Translations under genes and position numbers: made by a program | Shown here: in pieces, positions 1-5,556 of the stretch | Layout: every line of letters begins with the position of its first letter | How positions within the stretch are numbered: position 1 is the first letter of the stretch | IMG/VR virus record: IMGVR_UViG_3300034190_000381 | Span: 1-22,803 of that record | Source of the DNA: a virus | Reading direction: 5' to 3' (one strand) | DNA: 22,803 bases | The notes under the pieces: generated by a model | The model's input: the letters and a program-made list of their open reading frames with translations, nothing else | The model's database searches: none | What the model was told of the DNA's origin: nothing

Positions 1-19
1 CAAACAAAGGAGAGAACTA

Positions 20-442
20 ATGCCTAATCACTGTTATCAATCTGTGTACATCATAGGACCGAGTGCCTTGGTGCGCGAACTTTACCACAATCTGGACGAC
101 AATCGTTTCTGTGACGTTGTGTTGCCTATTCCTTTTGCCCAATCGGCTGGGATGACTGGCTACAACTGGCGCGTGGCGAACTGGGGCACGAAGTGGGATG
201 TTGCTGACGTTGAGATCATAGATGCGCTGGAGGTGTCTGATGAGGAGGGCCCCGAGGAAGTTGCGTGGTTCTCGTTCCGCTGCTGGACGGCGTGGTCTCC
301 ACCTGTTCCTGTTTGGGATGCGCTACAGTCCCATGGCATCGACGTCGAGGCTGACTATAAGGACGAGGGCGGCATTTTCGAGGGTGAGTACCAGTACGGC
401 AAGAACGAAAGCTGGGTGCCAGAGCACGAGGAGGAGGCGTGA
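20..442 (+). CDS. Api92-like ferredoxin-fold phage protein
   Basis: This 140-residue protein resembles the Api92/YubB-like family (DUF1281-type ferredoxin-like domain) found in phages and plasmids; its biochemical role is unknown. Visible hallmarks are the short beta-strand start (VYIIGP, about 9-14), the signature NWGTKWD at 54-60, the aromatic FRCWTAWSPP stretch near 86-95 that normally follows it, and the DEGG-F-GEY turn near 115-124. The tail is strongly acidic (EHEEEA). The start is supported by an AAAGGAGA ribosome site just upstream. Its stop overlaps the start of the GcrA-like gene (TGATG), so the two are probably translated together. Family call is from remembered motif patterns, not an alignment. 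Confidence 0.75.
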   Translation: MPNHCYQSVYIIGPSALVRELYHNLDDNRFCDVVLPIPFAQSAGMTGYNWRVANWGTKWDVADVEIIDALEVSDEEGPEEVAWFSFRCWTAWSPPVPVWDALQSHGIDVEADYKDEGGIFEGEYQYGKNESWVPEHEEEA

Positions 443-618
443 TGCCTAAAGGACAATACGAAAGAGAGCATGGTCGCAAGTGGACCGACGATGATATCCT
501 TGAGGCGCTATGGATGCGCGAAGAGGGGTATACGTTCAAGGAGATAGGAGCACACTTCGACGTAACAAAGAACGCGGCGATTGGAGTGCTGCACAGAGTA
601 GCAAAGGAAAGCGCATGA
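442..618 (+). CDS. GcrA-like small HTH DNA-binding protein
   Basis: A 58-residue basic protein resembling the N-terminal DNA-binding half of GcrA, the alphaproteobacterial cell-cycle transcription factor that works with sigma70 at promoters carrying methylated GANTC sites. The sequence shows KWTDDD at 13-18, a helix ending in LWMREEG, a second helix FKEIGAHF, and the recognition segment KNAAIGVLHRV at 43-53, which matches the GcrA pattern RNAVIGK-hRl. It lacks the C-terminal sigma-contact region of full GcrA (cellular GcrA is roughly three times longer). The start codon overlaps the stop of the Api92-like gene, and its stop overlaps the next ATG. Inference: it may bind GcrA-type sites or interfere with host GcrA. 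A generic HTH is the alternative. Confidence 0.7.
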   Translation: MPKGQYEREHGRKWTDDDILEALWMREEGYTFKEIGAHFDVTKNAAIGVLHRVAKESA

Positions 619-833
619 TTTACTGGCATATACTTGTGTTGACATACACGTTTGAAACCCAGACTTTTGAATCGACGATTGCGTTTCGGGATCAGTCATC
701 CTGCGCCAATGCAATGGACGAGATATATCCAACGATCTTGGCCGCGTACTCAGACTCGATGGCCCAGTGCCAGCCGACTGATGTGGCCTCTAGCTGGACC
801 GTGCGTCCCAAAGCGCGGGGACAGAAGCTATGA
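615..833 (+). CDS. small hypothetical protein (72 aa)
   Basis: A 72-residue protein of unknown function. The start chosen is the ATG in the ATGA overlap with the GcrA-like gene; longer in-frame versions would run through that gene and are unlikely. It begins with a short hydrophobic beta-like stretch (IYWHILVLTY), followed by a segment rich in Ser/Thr and three Cys-containing helices, and ends basic (RPKARGQKL). The shape, a short beta strand followed by alpha/beta alternation, is common among small phage accessory proteins, but I recognise no family. Its last codons overlap the next ATG. Confidence 0.6.
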   Translation: MIYWHILVLTYTFETQTFESTIAFRDQSSCANAMDEIYPTILAAYSDSMAQCQPTDVASSWTVRPKARGQKL

Positions 834-1006
834 CCGATGCGGAGAAACTAGCCAAGGTCAACGCCACCTGTTCTCGACTACAGGTTAAGAACGACAAGCA
901 GCGCAATGAGATAGCGCGTTTAACTATGAAACTAGAAGCAGTGACCAAGGACAAGACCGACCTGCTTCGTAAAATTAAATGGATGAGAGGAGAGATCGAT
1001 GAGTAG
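830..1006 (+). CDS. small coiled-coil hypothetical protein (58 aa)
   Basis: A 58-residue, highly charged and almost entirely helical protein. The pattern of leucines and isoleucines between Lys/Glu/Asp residues (for example RLQVKNDK, IARLTMKLEAV, DLLRKIKWM) suggests a single coiled coil. It starts at an ATGA overlap with the gene before and its end overlaps the start of the Myb-like gene, so it sits in a translationally coupled chain. Its 3' part carries the GAGGAG ribosome site of the next gene. No family is recognised; dimerising small coiled coils like this often act as adaptors or inhibitors, but that is only a guess. Confidence 0.55.
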   Translation: MTDAEKLAKVNATCSRLQVKNDKQRNEIARLTMKLEAVTKDKTDLLRKIKWMRGEIDE

Positions 1007-1238
1007 GACATACAAGTACTGGACCAAGGAGGACGATGCGTTGTTGCGGGATTTACGTGCTGAGAAGTACCCGAGCGACCAGATTGCGGATCACATGGGG
1101 CGCACTAAGTCCTCGATCAGCAACCGCATTGTTATCTTAGGCCTTCCTGTGCGCAAATTTGTGCGCACACCCAAGCCTGTGGTTAGGCCGTGGTATCGTA
1201 TGGGTAGCCTGATGGCCATGCTTACGGGGAGGAAGTGA
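999..1238 (+). CDS. Myb/SANT-like (GcrA-type) HTH protein
   Basis: A 79-residue protein with a three-helix DNA-binding unit of Myb/SANT or GcrA type: YWTKEDDALLRDL at 7-19, the middle helix SDQIADHMG at 26-34, and the recognition helix RTKSSISNRIVILGL at 35-49. This layout (W-E-D-L, then IA..MGRT, then S-I-N-R) is typical of SANT-like phage and plasmid proteins. The C-terminal third is basic with Arg/Lys and Pro (KPVVRPWYRM), which suggests added nucleic-acid contact. The start follows a strong GAGGAG site. It is the second protein of this fold within 0.6 kb, after the GcrA-like gene. Role: probably a transcription regulator; target unknown. Confidence 0.7.
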   Translation: MSRTYKYWTKEDDALLRDLRAEKYPSDQIADHMGRTKSSISNRIVILGLPVRKFVRTPKPVVRPWYRMGSLMAMLTGRK

Positions 1239-1507
1239 TGGGCAAGATGAAAGAAGAGTTCATGCGGCTGCAAGAGACGCCTGTCATGGACGATTGTCCG
1301 CAGTGCAATGGTGCGGGTGAGGTTGAGGCTGATCACTACATGCCGCACAACACCAGCCGCGATGTTGGATTCATCGATACTCGTGTCGAGGAGTGTGACA
1401 TGTGCAACGGCAGCGGTGAGATGGAGCGGCTGTGTAATTGCGGCGAGTGGATTACGCTGATCAGAGGCGAGGGCTCCTATGTATGTGAGGAGTGCGCCGA
1501 TGAGTGA
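1238..1507 (+). CDS. DnaJ-type zinc-finger protein
   Basis: An 89-residue protein built around cysteine-rich repeats of the DnaJ central-domain type (CxxCxGxG). The repeats are CPQCNGAG at 20-27 and CDMCNGSG at 53-60, followed by CNC at 66-68 and CEEC at 83-86, enough for two zinc sites. No J-domain (HPD) or peptide-binding domain is present, so this is not a co-chaperone on its own. The ATG used overlaps the preceding stop (GTGATG); the GTG one codon earlier is possible. Such isolated modules are common in phages and probably mediate protein or nucleic-acid contacts. Zinc binding is inferred from spacing of the cysteines; partner unknown. Confidence 0.7.
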   Translation: MGKMKEEFMRLQETPVMDDCPQCNGAGEVEADHYMPHNTSRDVGFIDTRVEECDMCNGSGEMERLCNCGEWITLIRGEGSYVCEECADE

Positions 1508-1691
1508 TGATCGCGTGTGCATTCACTACGTTCTTGATAGGCTAGACGATTGGTTGGAAAATACGGCGAAGATAACGGCCAAGGTATCAGATGTTGAGTA
1601 CGTCAAAGCCGATGACATCAAGAAGTTTAAGAGCGAGTTGATCTTCAACCTCGGAGTAAACCAGCGGATCGCGCGGCATGAGGATGAATAA
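1500..1691 (+). CDS. small hypothetical protein (63 aa)
   Basis: A 63-residue acidic protein of unknown function. The start taken is the ATG lying in the last codons of the zinc-finger gene (overlap of 8 bases); the in-frame earlier ATG would extend further into that gene. The middle part (DRLDDWLENTAKITAKVS) looks helical and amphipathic, and the end (NQRIARHEDE) is charged. No conserved motif is recognised. It belongs to the same chain of overlapping small genes and may be co-expressed with them. Confidence 0.5.
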   Translation: MSDDRVCIHYVLDRLDDWLENTAKITAKVSDVEYVKADDIKKFKSELIFNLGVNQRIARHEDE

Positions 1692-1839
1692 GGTGGACAC
1701 GGCTTATGCCCTCGCCACGGTGGATCGCATTGACAAGACACTGGACGATGCGGAGACCAGACTGCTCAACGCAATTAACATTTTATTTAACAAGGAGACG
1801 ACCGATGACAGCGAAAGAGATGGACGAGATGTTGGATGA
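1684..1839 (+). CDS. possible small helical protein (51 aa)
   Basis: A short reading frame that fills the gap between two firmer genes. From the ATG at 1684 it would encode 51 residues; a start at the ATG at 1678 adds two. The segment AYALATVDRIDKTLDDAETRLL is strongly helical and resembles a coiled coil, which is what one would expect of a real protein rather than chance. Against it, there is no convincing ribosome site, and its end runs through the ribosome site and start of the 22-codon frame at 1805. It could be real or a leftover of a longer gene. Confidence 0.35.
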   Translation: MNKVDTAYALATVDRIDKTLDDAETRLLNAINILFNKETTDDSERDGRDVG

Positions 1840-1873
1840 TGCATTCCGCAAGGTGTTTGGAGATCGATGGTGA
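1805..1873 (+). CDS. possible 22-residue micro-ORF
   Basis: A 22-codon frame starting with ATG 7 bases after a perfect AAGGAG site (1792-1797). The peptide MTAKEMDEML... is acidic and helical and ends FGDRW. Its stop codon lies inside the start region of the 65-aa gene that follows. The well-placed ribosome site is the main support. It could be a real micropeptide or a translational lead that couples ribosomes into the next gene, whose own ribosome site is weaker. Confidence 0.35.
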   Translation: MTAKEMDEMLDDAFRKVFGDRW

Positions 1874-2064
1874 GCAGAGAAGAAAAAGCACTATCCCCTG
1901 CGGATGAAGCGATACTCAGATATCTGCGCAGCCAAGTGGATAGGTTACAGGACGAGCGTTACAGGAAGGATGCGCGTCCCTCGATAGCCAACGAACTACA
2001 GATCGCCATGAGAGATTTGACCCAGTTCACCAGTGATCTACGAAAGAAAGGAAAGAACATATGA
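1867..2064 (+). CDS. small hypothetical protein (65 aa)
   Basis: A 65-residue, charged, mostly helical protein with no recognised family. The segment ADEAILRYLRSQVDRLQDERYRK has the heptad look of a coiled coil, and the C-terminal helix (AMRDLTQFTSDLRKKGKN) is basic. ATG at 1867 is used, preceded by TTGGAG at close range; GTG at 1870 is an alternative. The stop overlaps the ATG of the next gene (ATATGA), implying coupling. Confidence 0.5.
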   Translation: MVSREEKALSPADEAILRYLRSQVDRLQDERYRKDARPSIANELQIAMRDLTQFTSDLRKKGKNI

Positions 2065-2414
2065 CCCCTGACCAACGTGTTAAGTACGAGGACATGTACC
2101 GATCCCTTTGGATCAAGCAGAATATCTTGGACAAGAAGGCTAATCCATTAGCTCGAGGGCCGAGCGTTCACTTCAAGGTCGGTCTGCAAGGCGGACACCA
2201 CGGGGCTCGGGGAGGACGATCAGAGGGCCCAGTAGTAGAGCCCAACAAGACTAAGGTCTACAAGATGTCCAACCAAGCGAAGATCGCGAACCGATTGATC
2301 AAGCAGGGCCTGACACTAAAGCACATCGCGGACATCTTTGGTGTCAACACTCAACACATCAGCAATCTCAAGAGCAGGTTTGATCTGCCAAGAGACGAAG
2401 AAGAAACAACTTAA
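2061..2414 (+). CDS. HTH-tailed hypothetical protein
   Basis: A 117-residue basic protein. The N-terminal half (MTPDQRVKYEDMYRSLW...) is helical and is followed by a flexible glycine/histidine/arginine-rich linker (about 35-60, including GGHHGARGGR). The C-terminal part at about 72-107 is a helix-turn-helix of the kind found in resolvase or sigma-like proteins: IANRLIKQGLTLKHIADIFG, then VNTQHISNLKSRF. This predicts specific DNA binding. The linker could contact nucleic acid by charge. The start has an AAAGGAAAG site in good position. No named family is recognised; a regulator of the following gene is one possibility. Confidence 0.6.
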   Translation: MTPDQRVKYEDMYRSLWIKQNILDKKANPLARGPSVHFKVGLQGGHHGARGGRSEGPVVEPNKTKVYKMSNQAKIANRLIKQGLTLKHIADIFGVNTQHISNLKSRFDLPRDEEETT

Positions 2415-2426
2415 AGGACTATTACA

Positions 2427-2951
2427 ATGGAAATGAACAAAGCATTCGAGACTAAAGCAATGAACGTAATGATCGAGGACGTGACTGTAGCGGGCAGTGC
2501 GTTTGGATCGAACGAGGACGGGGACACTGTGTTCTTCAACGCACGTCTGGTTGAGCGGATGAAGCTAGACTTCGGGGATATTGTCTGCGCCAACGCCATC
2601 CCAAACTACGAGGACAAACGCGCCGAGACACCGTGGAGAGCGGTTCGAGTATCTGCTGCCCAGAACACTGAAGAGAAGATGCTGAACGACCTAATGGCCC
2701 CGGTCCCAGCAGCGCGGACAGCCCCGCAGCTAGACGCTGAGATATATGCCACACTTCAGGACCCAGAAGTTAGTTACTGGACGAGTTCTGACCTGGGATC
2801 TGCTGTAGATGCCGACACCAAGACCGTAGGCAACTCCTGTCTGCGCTTGTTCAACAAAGGTCGCATTGCAAAGGCCGATGTTCACGGTGGTCCCGACCAA
2901 GAACGTGCCTCATTCTGCCTTTGGGCACGTAACGCTGACCAATTTAAGTAG
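2427..2951 (+). CDS. putative OB-fold/winged-helix protein
   Basis: A 174-residue protein of unknown function with two visible parts. Residues about 14-75 look like a small beta barrel of cold-shock type: SAFGSNEDGDTVFFNARLV followed by FGDIVCANAIPNYEDK and WRAVRV resembles the G-FG...VFFH...GD-V pattern, though RNP motifs are not exact. Residues about 103-150 (AEIYATLQDPEVSYWT, then SDLGSAVDADTKTVGNSCLRLFNKGRI) have the helix-helix-wing spacing of a winged helix. The gene has an AAAGGA site and is followed by a promoter for the next gene. Nucleic-acid binding is inferred; I recognise no named family. Confidence 0.6.
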   Translation: MEMNKAFETKAMNVMIEDVTVAGSAFGSNEDGDTVFFNARLVERMKLDFGDIVCANAIPNYEDKRAETPWRAVRVSAAQNTEEKMLNDLMAPVPAARTAPQLDAEIYATLQDPEVSYWTSSDLGSAVDADTKTVGNSCLRLFNKGRIAKADVHGGPDQERASFCLWARNADQFK

Positions 2952-2954
2952 AGG

Positions 2955-2983
2955 TTGCTTCCTGCCACCATGTGCCCTATAAG
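2955..2983 (+). promoter_or_regulatory. sigma70-like promoter for the ribbon-helix-helix gene
   Basis: A TTGCTT -35 box (2955-2960) and a TATAAG -10 box (2978-2983) are separated by exactly 17 bases. This is a good match to the bacterial housekeeping consensus and lies in one of the few non-coding gaps of the plus-strand block. Transcription would start near 2990, giving a short leader before the ATG at 3007. It suggests that the small DNA-binding gene has its own transcript. Confidence 0.55.
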
Positions 2984-3006
2984 TGGACAACAAATAGGAG
3001 GGCATC

Positions 3007-3177
3007 ATGGCTCGAAAAAAGTTAGACGACAAAGACAAGCAGAAGTTTCAGAACGTGGGCCTCATCAAAGAGGACCACGACCTGCTTCGTAAGCTGGCGG
3101 ATGGAGAGCAGCGGTCCATGGCCCGACAACTTTCAGTGTTGATTCGTAAAGCGATAGCTGACAAGGTAGAGGCGTAA
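3007..3177 (+). CDS. ribbon-helix-helix-like small DNA-binding protein
   Basis: A 56-residue basic protein. After a lysine-rich N-terminus it shows the pattern of an Arc/CopG-type ribbon-helix-helix: a short strand (NVGLIKED), helix A (HDLLRKLADGEQ), and helix B starting RSMARQLSVLIRKAI. Such proteins dimerise and bind DNA through the beta strand, often repressing their own promoter. It has an excellent AGGAGG site (2997-3002), an independent sigma70-like promoter upstream and two terminators downstream, so it looks like a stand-alone, self-regulated unit at the end of the early block. Its targets are unknown. A generic helical peptide is the alternative. Confidence 0.7.
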   Translation: MARKKLDDKDKQKFQNVGLIKEDHDLLRKLADGEQRSMARQLSVLIRKAIADKVEA

Positions 3178-3208
3178 ACCGCTCATGCCTGTTGCGTTTT
3201 ACGCCTCT
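3168..3208 (+). terminator. first of two tandem hairpins, overlapping a stop codon
   Basis: An 11-bp perfect inverted repeat pairs 3168-3178 (AGAGGCGTAAA) with 3198-3208 (TTTACGCCTCT), with a 19-base loop, and is followed by a short T run (TTTTA). The left arm contains the TAA stop codon of the ribbon-helix-helix gene. It can act as a plus-strand terminator, though the T tract is brief. Confidence 0.6.
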
Positions 3209-3214
3209 TTTACT

Positions 3215-3240
3215 TAGCCCCCTCACGGGGGCTATTTTTT
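3215..3240 (+). terminator. strong rho-independent terminator
   Basis: An 8-bp perfect stem, TAGCCCCC (3215-3222) and GGGGGCTA (3227-3234), with a TCAC tetraloop, is followed directly by six T residues. This is a textbook plus-strand terminator. It closes the early block and separates it from the convergent minus-strand helicase unit, whose last codons begin inside the stem and T run. On the minus strand the same stem lacks a T tract after it. Confidence 0.9.
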
Positions 3241-3480
3241 ATGCTCGTTGGGTGTCCCGATCTTACTCTTGCGAAGACGTTCGGGTTCTTTACTGTACCC
3301 GCGGATATTTGTGACGGAGGTGTATGATTTGTTCATCACTTTAAGCAGGGCTTTTGCCACGTCGTTCTCTAGCCCTGTTTGATCGGCGAGGACCTTGGCC
3401 CCTGTTTCGAGGGTCCGAAGTCCTTTCTTGTAGTCCACCATGGTTTCGATTATTTGGTCGTGGGTTTCAGACTTAGCCAT
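3232..3480 (-). CDS. small hypothetical protein (82 aa)
   Basis: An 82-residue basic protein of unknown function, encoded just downstream of the SNF2-like helicase and overlapping its end by 31 bases, so the two are probably coupled. A GAGAGGA ribosome site precedes the ATG. The first two thirds are helical (HDQIIETMVDYKKGLRTLETG, then NDVAKALLKVMNKSY) and the tail is rich in Lys/Arg. No family is recognised. Its position suggests that it assists or regulates the helicase. The stop lies in the shared terminator region with the plus-strand block. Confidence 0.6.
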   Translation of the reverse strand: MAKSETHDQIIETMVDYKKGLRTLETGAKVLADQTGLENDVAKALLKVMNKSYTSVTNIRGYSKEPERLRKSKIGTPNEHKK

Positions 3481-4919
3481 TCTTTTGCGTCCTCTCCTAG
3501 AACTTTTGCGCCGATGTCGATTTTTGCTCGTAGTGCTTTTACGATCTGTTCATCGATGCTGCCTTCAGTGATCAGATCGATGTACGTTACGTTGTTCTTC
3601 TGACCGATACGGTGAGCGCGATCCTCTGATTGAACGCGCGTCTCGAGGTTGAAGTCGTTGGCATAGTACACGCACAGGTTTGCCTCTGTCAAAGTCAGTC
3701 CGTAGCCAGCAGTGGATGGGTTACCAACGAAATACTTGAGCGGATGATCAGGGTTCTGGAAGTTGAGTACCGCAGCAGCGCGATCCTCGTCTGATGTGTC
3801 CCCGAAGTACGCTGCGGCACAGCCTTGGCCGAACTTATTGTTCAGCATCTCGGTAATACCTATGATATCGTGTCGGAACCGAGACCAGATGATCGCCTTG
3901 CCATCGTGCTCGTTGATGATTTCCTCGAGCGCATCCATTCTTTTGGACGGGAAGTACAGCATCTCACCGTCATCAGTCTTGAGGTGACCTGACATGATCT
4001 GCTGCAAGCGTAGCATCTGAGTGATTACAGCGGGAGCAGTGGACATTTCACCACTTTCCAATAGGACCATGGCGTGTTTGCGGATCTGTTCGTACATATC
4101 GAACTGCTCTTTGGTCATACCAACGTACCGAGCGGTGTATATTTTCTCGGGAAGATCAAGGCAGTCCTTCTTCAGCACACGAAAACTAAACTGATCGATA
4201 CGTTGGGTTAGCTCATCAAGGTTTCGGAACCCAATGATCTGTTGGAAAGCTGCCATACCCATGGTTTTGCGCTGCACTACAGCGTACCGACCTTGGAAAG
4301 CGTAGTATGATTCGAAACCCAAGAGCCCAGGACGGAGGAACTCGCACTGCGAGTAGATATCCATTGGACTTTTTGTGACGGGAGAGCCTGTCAATAGCCT
4401 TCTGAACTTGAACTTAGCCGCGATCTTTAATAACGATTTGGTGCGCTTGGCCTTGTGGTTTTTGATCGTAGTTGATTCGTCGATGGCTATCATACCATTA
4501 GAACCAAGCGCACGACCCATCCACTCCCCGGCTGTCTGACCCTTGAGCGAGGAGAACGCTTCGACGTTCATCACAAAGATTGTCAGCCCATCGAAATCAT
4601 CTTGGACCGAGCGCATCTCTTCCTTCTGCTTTTTGTTAGGTCCACTAACCCAGCGTATCACACGGTGCGGCACGTCATCAGACATGTGCTCGGGGATTTC
4701 TTTGGCTACCCAGTTACGGTACACGCCCTTGGGAGCTAGGACCAAAGCGAAGTCTATCTCTCCCGCTTTGTACAACATACCCATGTTGTCGATCAAAACT
4801 TTTGATTTGCCTGTCCCCATTTCCATGAAGAGACCAAACTCTGTGCGGTCCCAACCGTAATCAAGAGCGTCTCTCTGGTGATTAAACGGGGGAAGTTTAA
4901 ATTTGTAGTTGACAGTCAT
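3450..4919 (-). CDS. SNF2-like SF2 helicase/ATPase
   Basis: A 489-residue DNA-dependent ATPase of superfamily 2, SNF2/DEAD-like type, that likely translocates on or remodels duplex DNA during replication or repair. In order: a Q-motif-like FNHQRDAL at 12-19, Walker A MGTGKSK at 34-40 (K38), motif Ia LVLAPKGVYRNW at 59-70, Walker B IDEST at 146-150 (D147, E148), motif III LTGSP at 176-180, and near the end AGYGLTLTEA followed by motif VI QSEDRAHRIGQ at 430-440, typical of SNF2 proteins. It is shorter than cellular SNF2 enzymes and has no extra domains. The ATG at 4919 fits the GGAGGT site best; a GTG one codon earlier is too close. It is divergent from the replication operon. Confidence 0.93.
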   Translation of the reverse strand: MTVNYKFKLPPFNHQRDALDYGWDRTEFGLFMEMGTGKSKVLIDNMGMLYKAGEIDFALVLAPKGVYRNWVAKEIPEHMSDDVPHRVIRWVSGPNKKQKEEMRSVQDDFDGLTIFVMNVEAFSSLKGQTAGEWMGRALGSNGMIAIDESTTIKNHKAKRTKSLLKIAAKFKFRRLLTGSPVTKSPMDIYSQCEFLRPGLLGFESYYAFQGRYAVVQRKTMGMAAFQQIIGFRNLDELTQRIDQFSFRVLKKDCLDLPEKIYTARYVGMTKEQFDMYEQIRKHAMVLLESGEMSTAPAVITQMLRLQQIMSGHLKTDDGEMLYFPSKRMDALEEIINEHDGKAIIWSRFRHDIIGITEMLNNKFGQGCAAAYFGDTSDEDRAAAVLNFQNPDHPLKYFVGNPSTAGYGLTLTEANLCVYYANDFNLETRVQSEDRAHRIGQKNNVTYIDLITEGSIDEQIVKALRAKIDIGAKVLGEDAKEWLSLKPTTK

Positions 4920-4995
4920 CACATACCTCCACTATTGTCTTCAGTACGGATAGCATGAGGCTACCGCACAAATCAACCCTGAAGAGGAAAAACTT
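4920..4995. promoter_or_regulatory. divergent intergenic region with imperfect inverted repeat
   Basis: This 76-base gap separates the minus-strand helicase unit from the plus-strand replication operon and should hold promoters for both. I see no box pair close to sigma70 consensus on either strand; the nearest minus-strand candidate is TTGATT and CTATCC with 17-base spacing. Between 4948 and 4965 lies GGATAGC-ATGAG-GCTACC, a 6-bp inverted repeat with one bulged base, which could be an operator. The outer parts carry the two ribosome sites (GGAGGT for the helicase, AGAGGA for the plus-strand gene). Confidence 0.4.
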
Positions 4996-5556
4996 ATGGA
5001 CGACATATTTGACGACATATTCGATGAGGCTGACGCAGTCGGTCGCGTTGATACAGGAACGGGGAAGCAGCTCAGTCAACTGGTTCGCAACCTCCGCACT
5101 GTAGAGAACGACATCGAAGATGCAGAGACTCACTTGAAAGCACTGAAGCAAGAGAAGCATAAGCTCTCTGTTGAAAACATCCCAGCCTTGATGGATGAGA
5201 TGGGTGTTGAACGCTTGGACGTAGATGGCGTGACAGTGGAGCGCAAGATGATTGTTGCCGCATCCATCCCTGTTGCGAACAAGGACCAAGCATTCGATTG
5301 GCTACGGTCCAATGGCCTAGATGATATCATCAAGAACGATGTCACCTGTTCCTTTGGTAAGGGCGAAGACAACGTGGCGGGAGATGTCATTGGCATCTTG
5401 CGTGACAAGGGTTTCGACCCCAAGACCAAGACCCACGTACATCCATCCACGTTGAAGGCGTTCGTCAAGGAACGCATCACTGACGGCAAGCCAATCGACC
5501 TCGACCTGTTCGGGGCATTCATCTCAAACACAGCAGTAATCAAGAGGAAAGCGTAA
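4996..5556 (+). CDS. coiled-coil protein heading the replication operon
   Basis: A 186-residue protein of unknown function and first gene of the replication operon. It opens acidic (MDDIFDDIFDEAD), followed by a coiled coil at about 25-60 (LRTVENDIEDAETHLKALK and QEKHKLSVE). The rest is a globular domain with DVDGVTVERK, IIKNDVTCSFGKGED and VHPSTLKAFVKER. The arrangement, N-terminal coiled coil plus globular domain next to an ssDNA-binding protein, recalls Gam-like nuclease inhibitors or recombination mediators, but I cannot place it in either family. Its TAA overlaps the ATG of the next gene (TAATG), so it is coupled to the ssDNA-binding protein and may be its partner. Confidence 0.65.
   Translation: MDDIFDDIFDEADAVGRVDTGTGKQLSQLVRNLRTVENDIEDAETHLKALKQEKHKLSVENIPALMDEMGVERLDVDGVTVERKMIVAASIPVANKDQAFDWLRSNGLDDIIKNDVTCSFGKGEDNVAGDVIGILRDKGFDPKTKTHVHPSTLKAFVKERITDGKPIDLDLFGAFISNTAVIKRKA

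Noticed and set aside
1148-1167. TGTGCGCA direct repeat as an operator
   Set aside because: It lies in the coding part of the Myb-like gene and follows from repeated Val-Arg codons; only two copies were seen.
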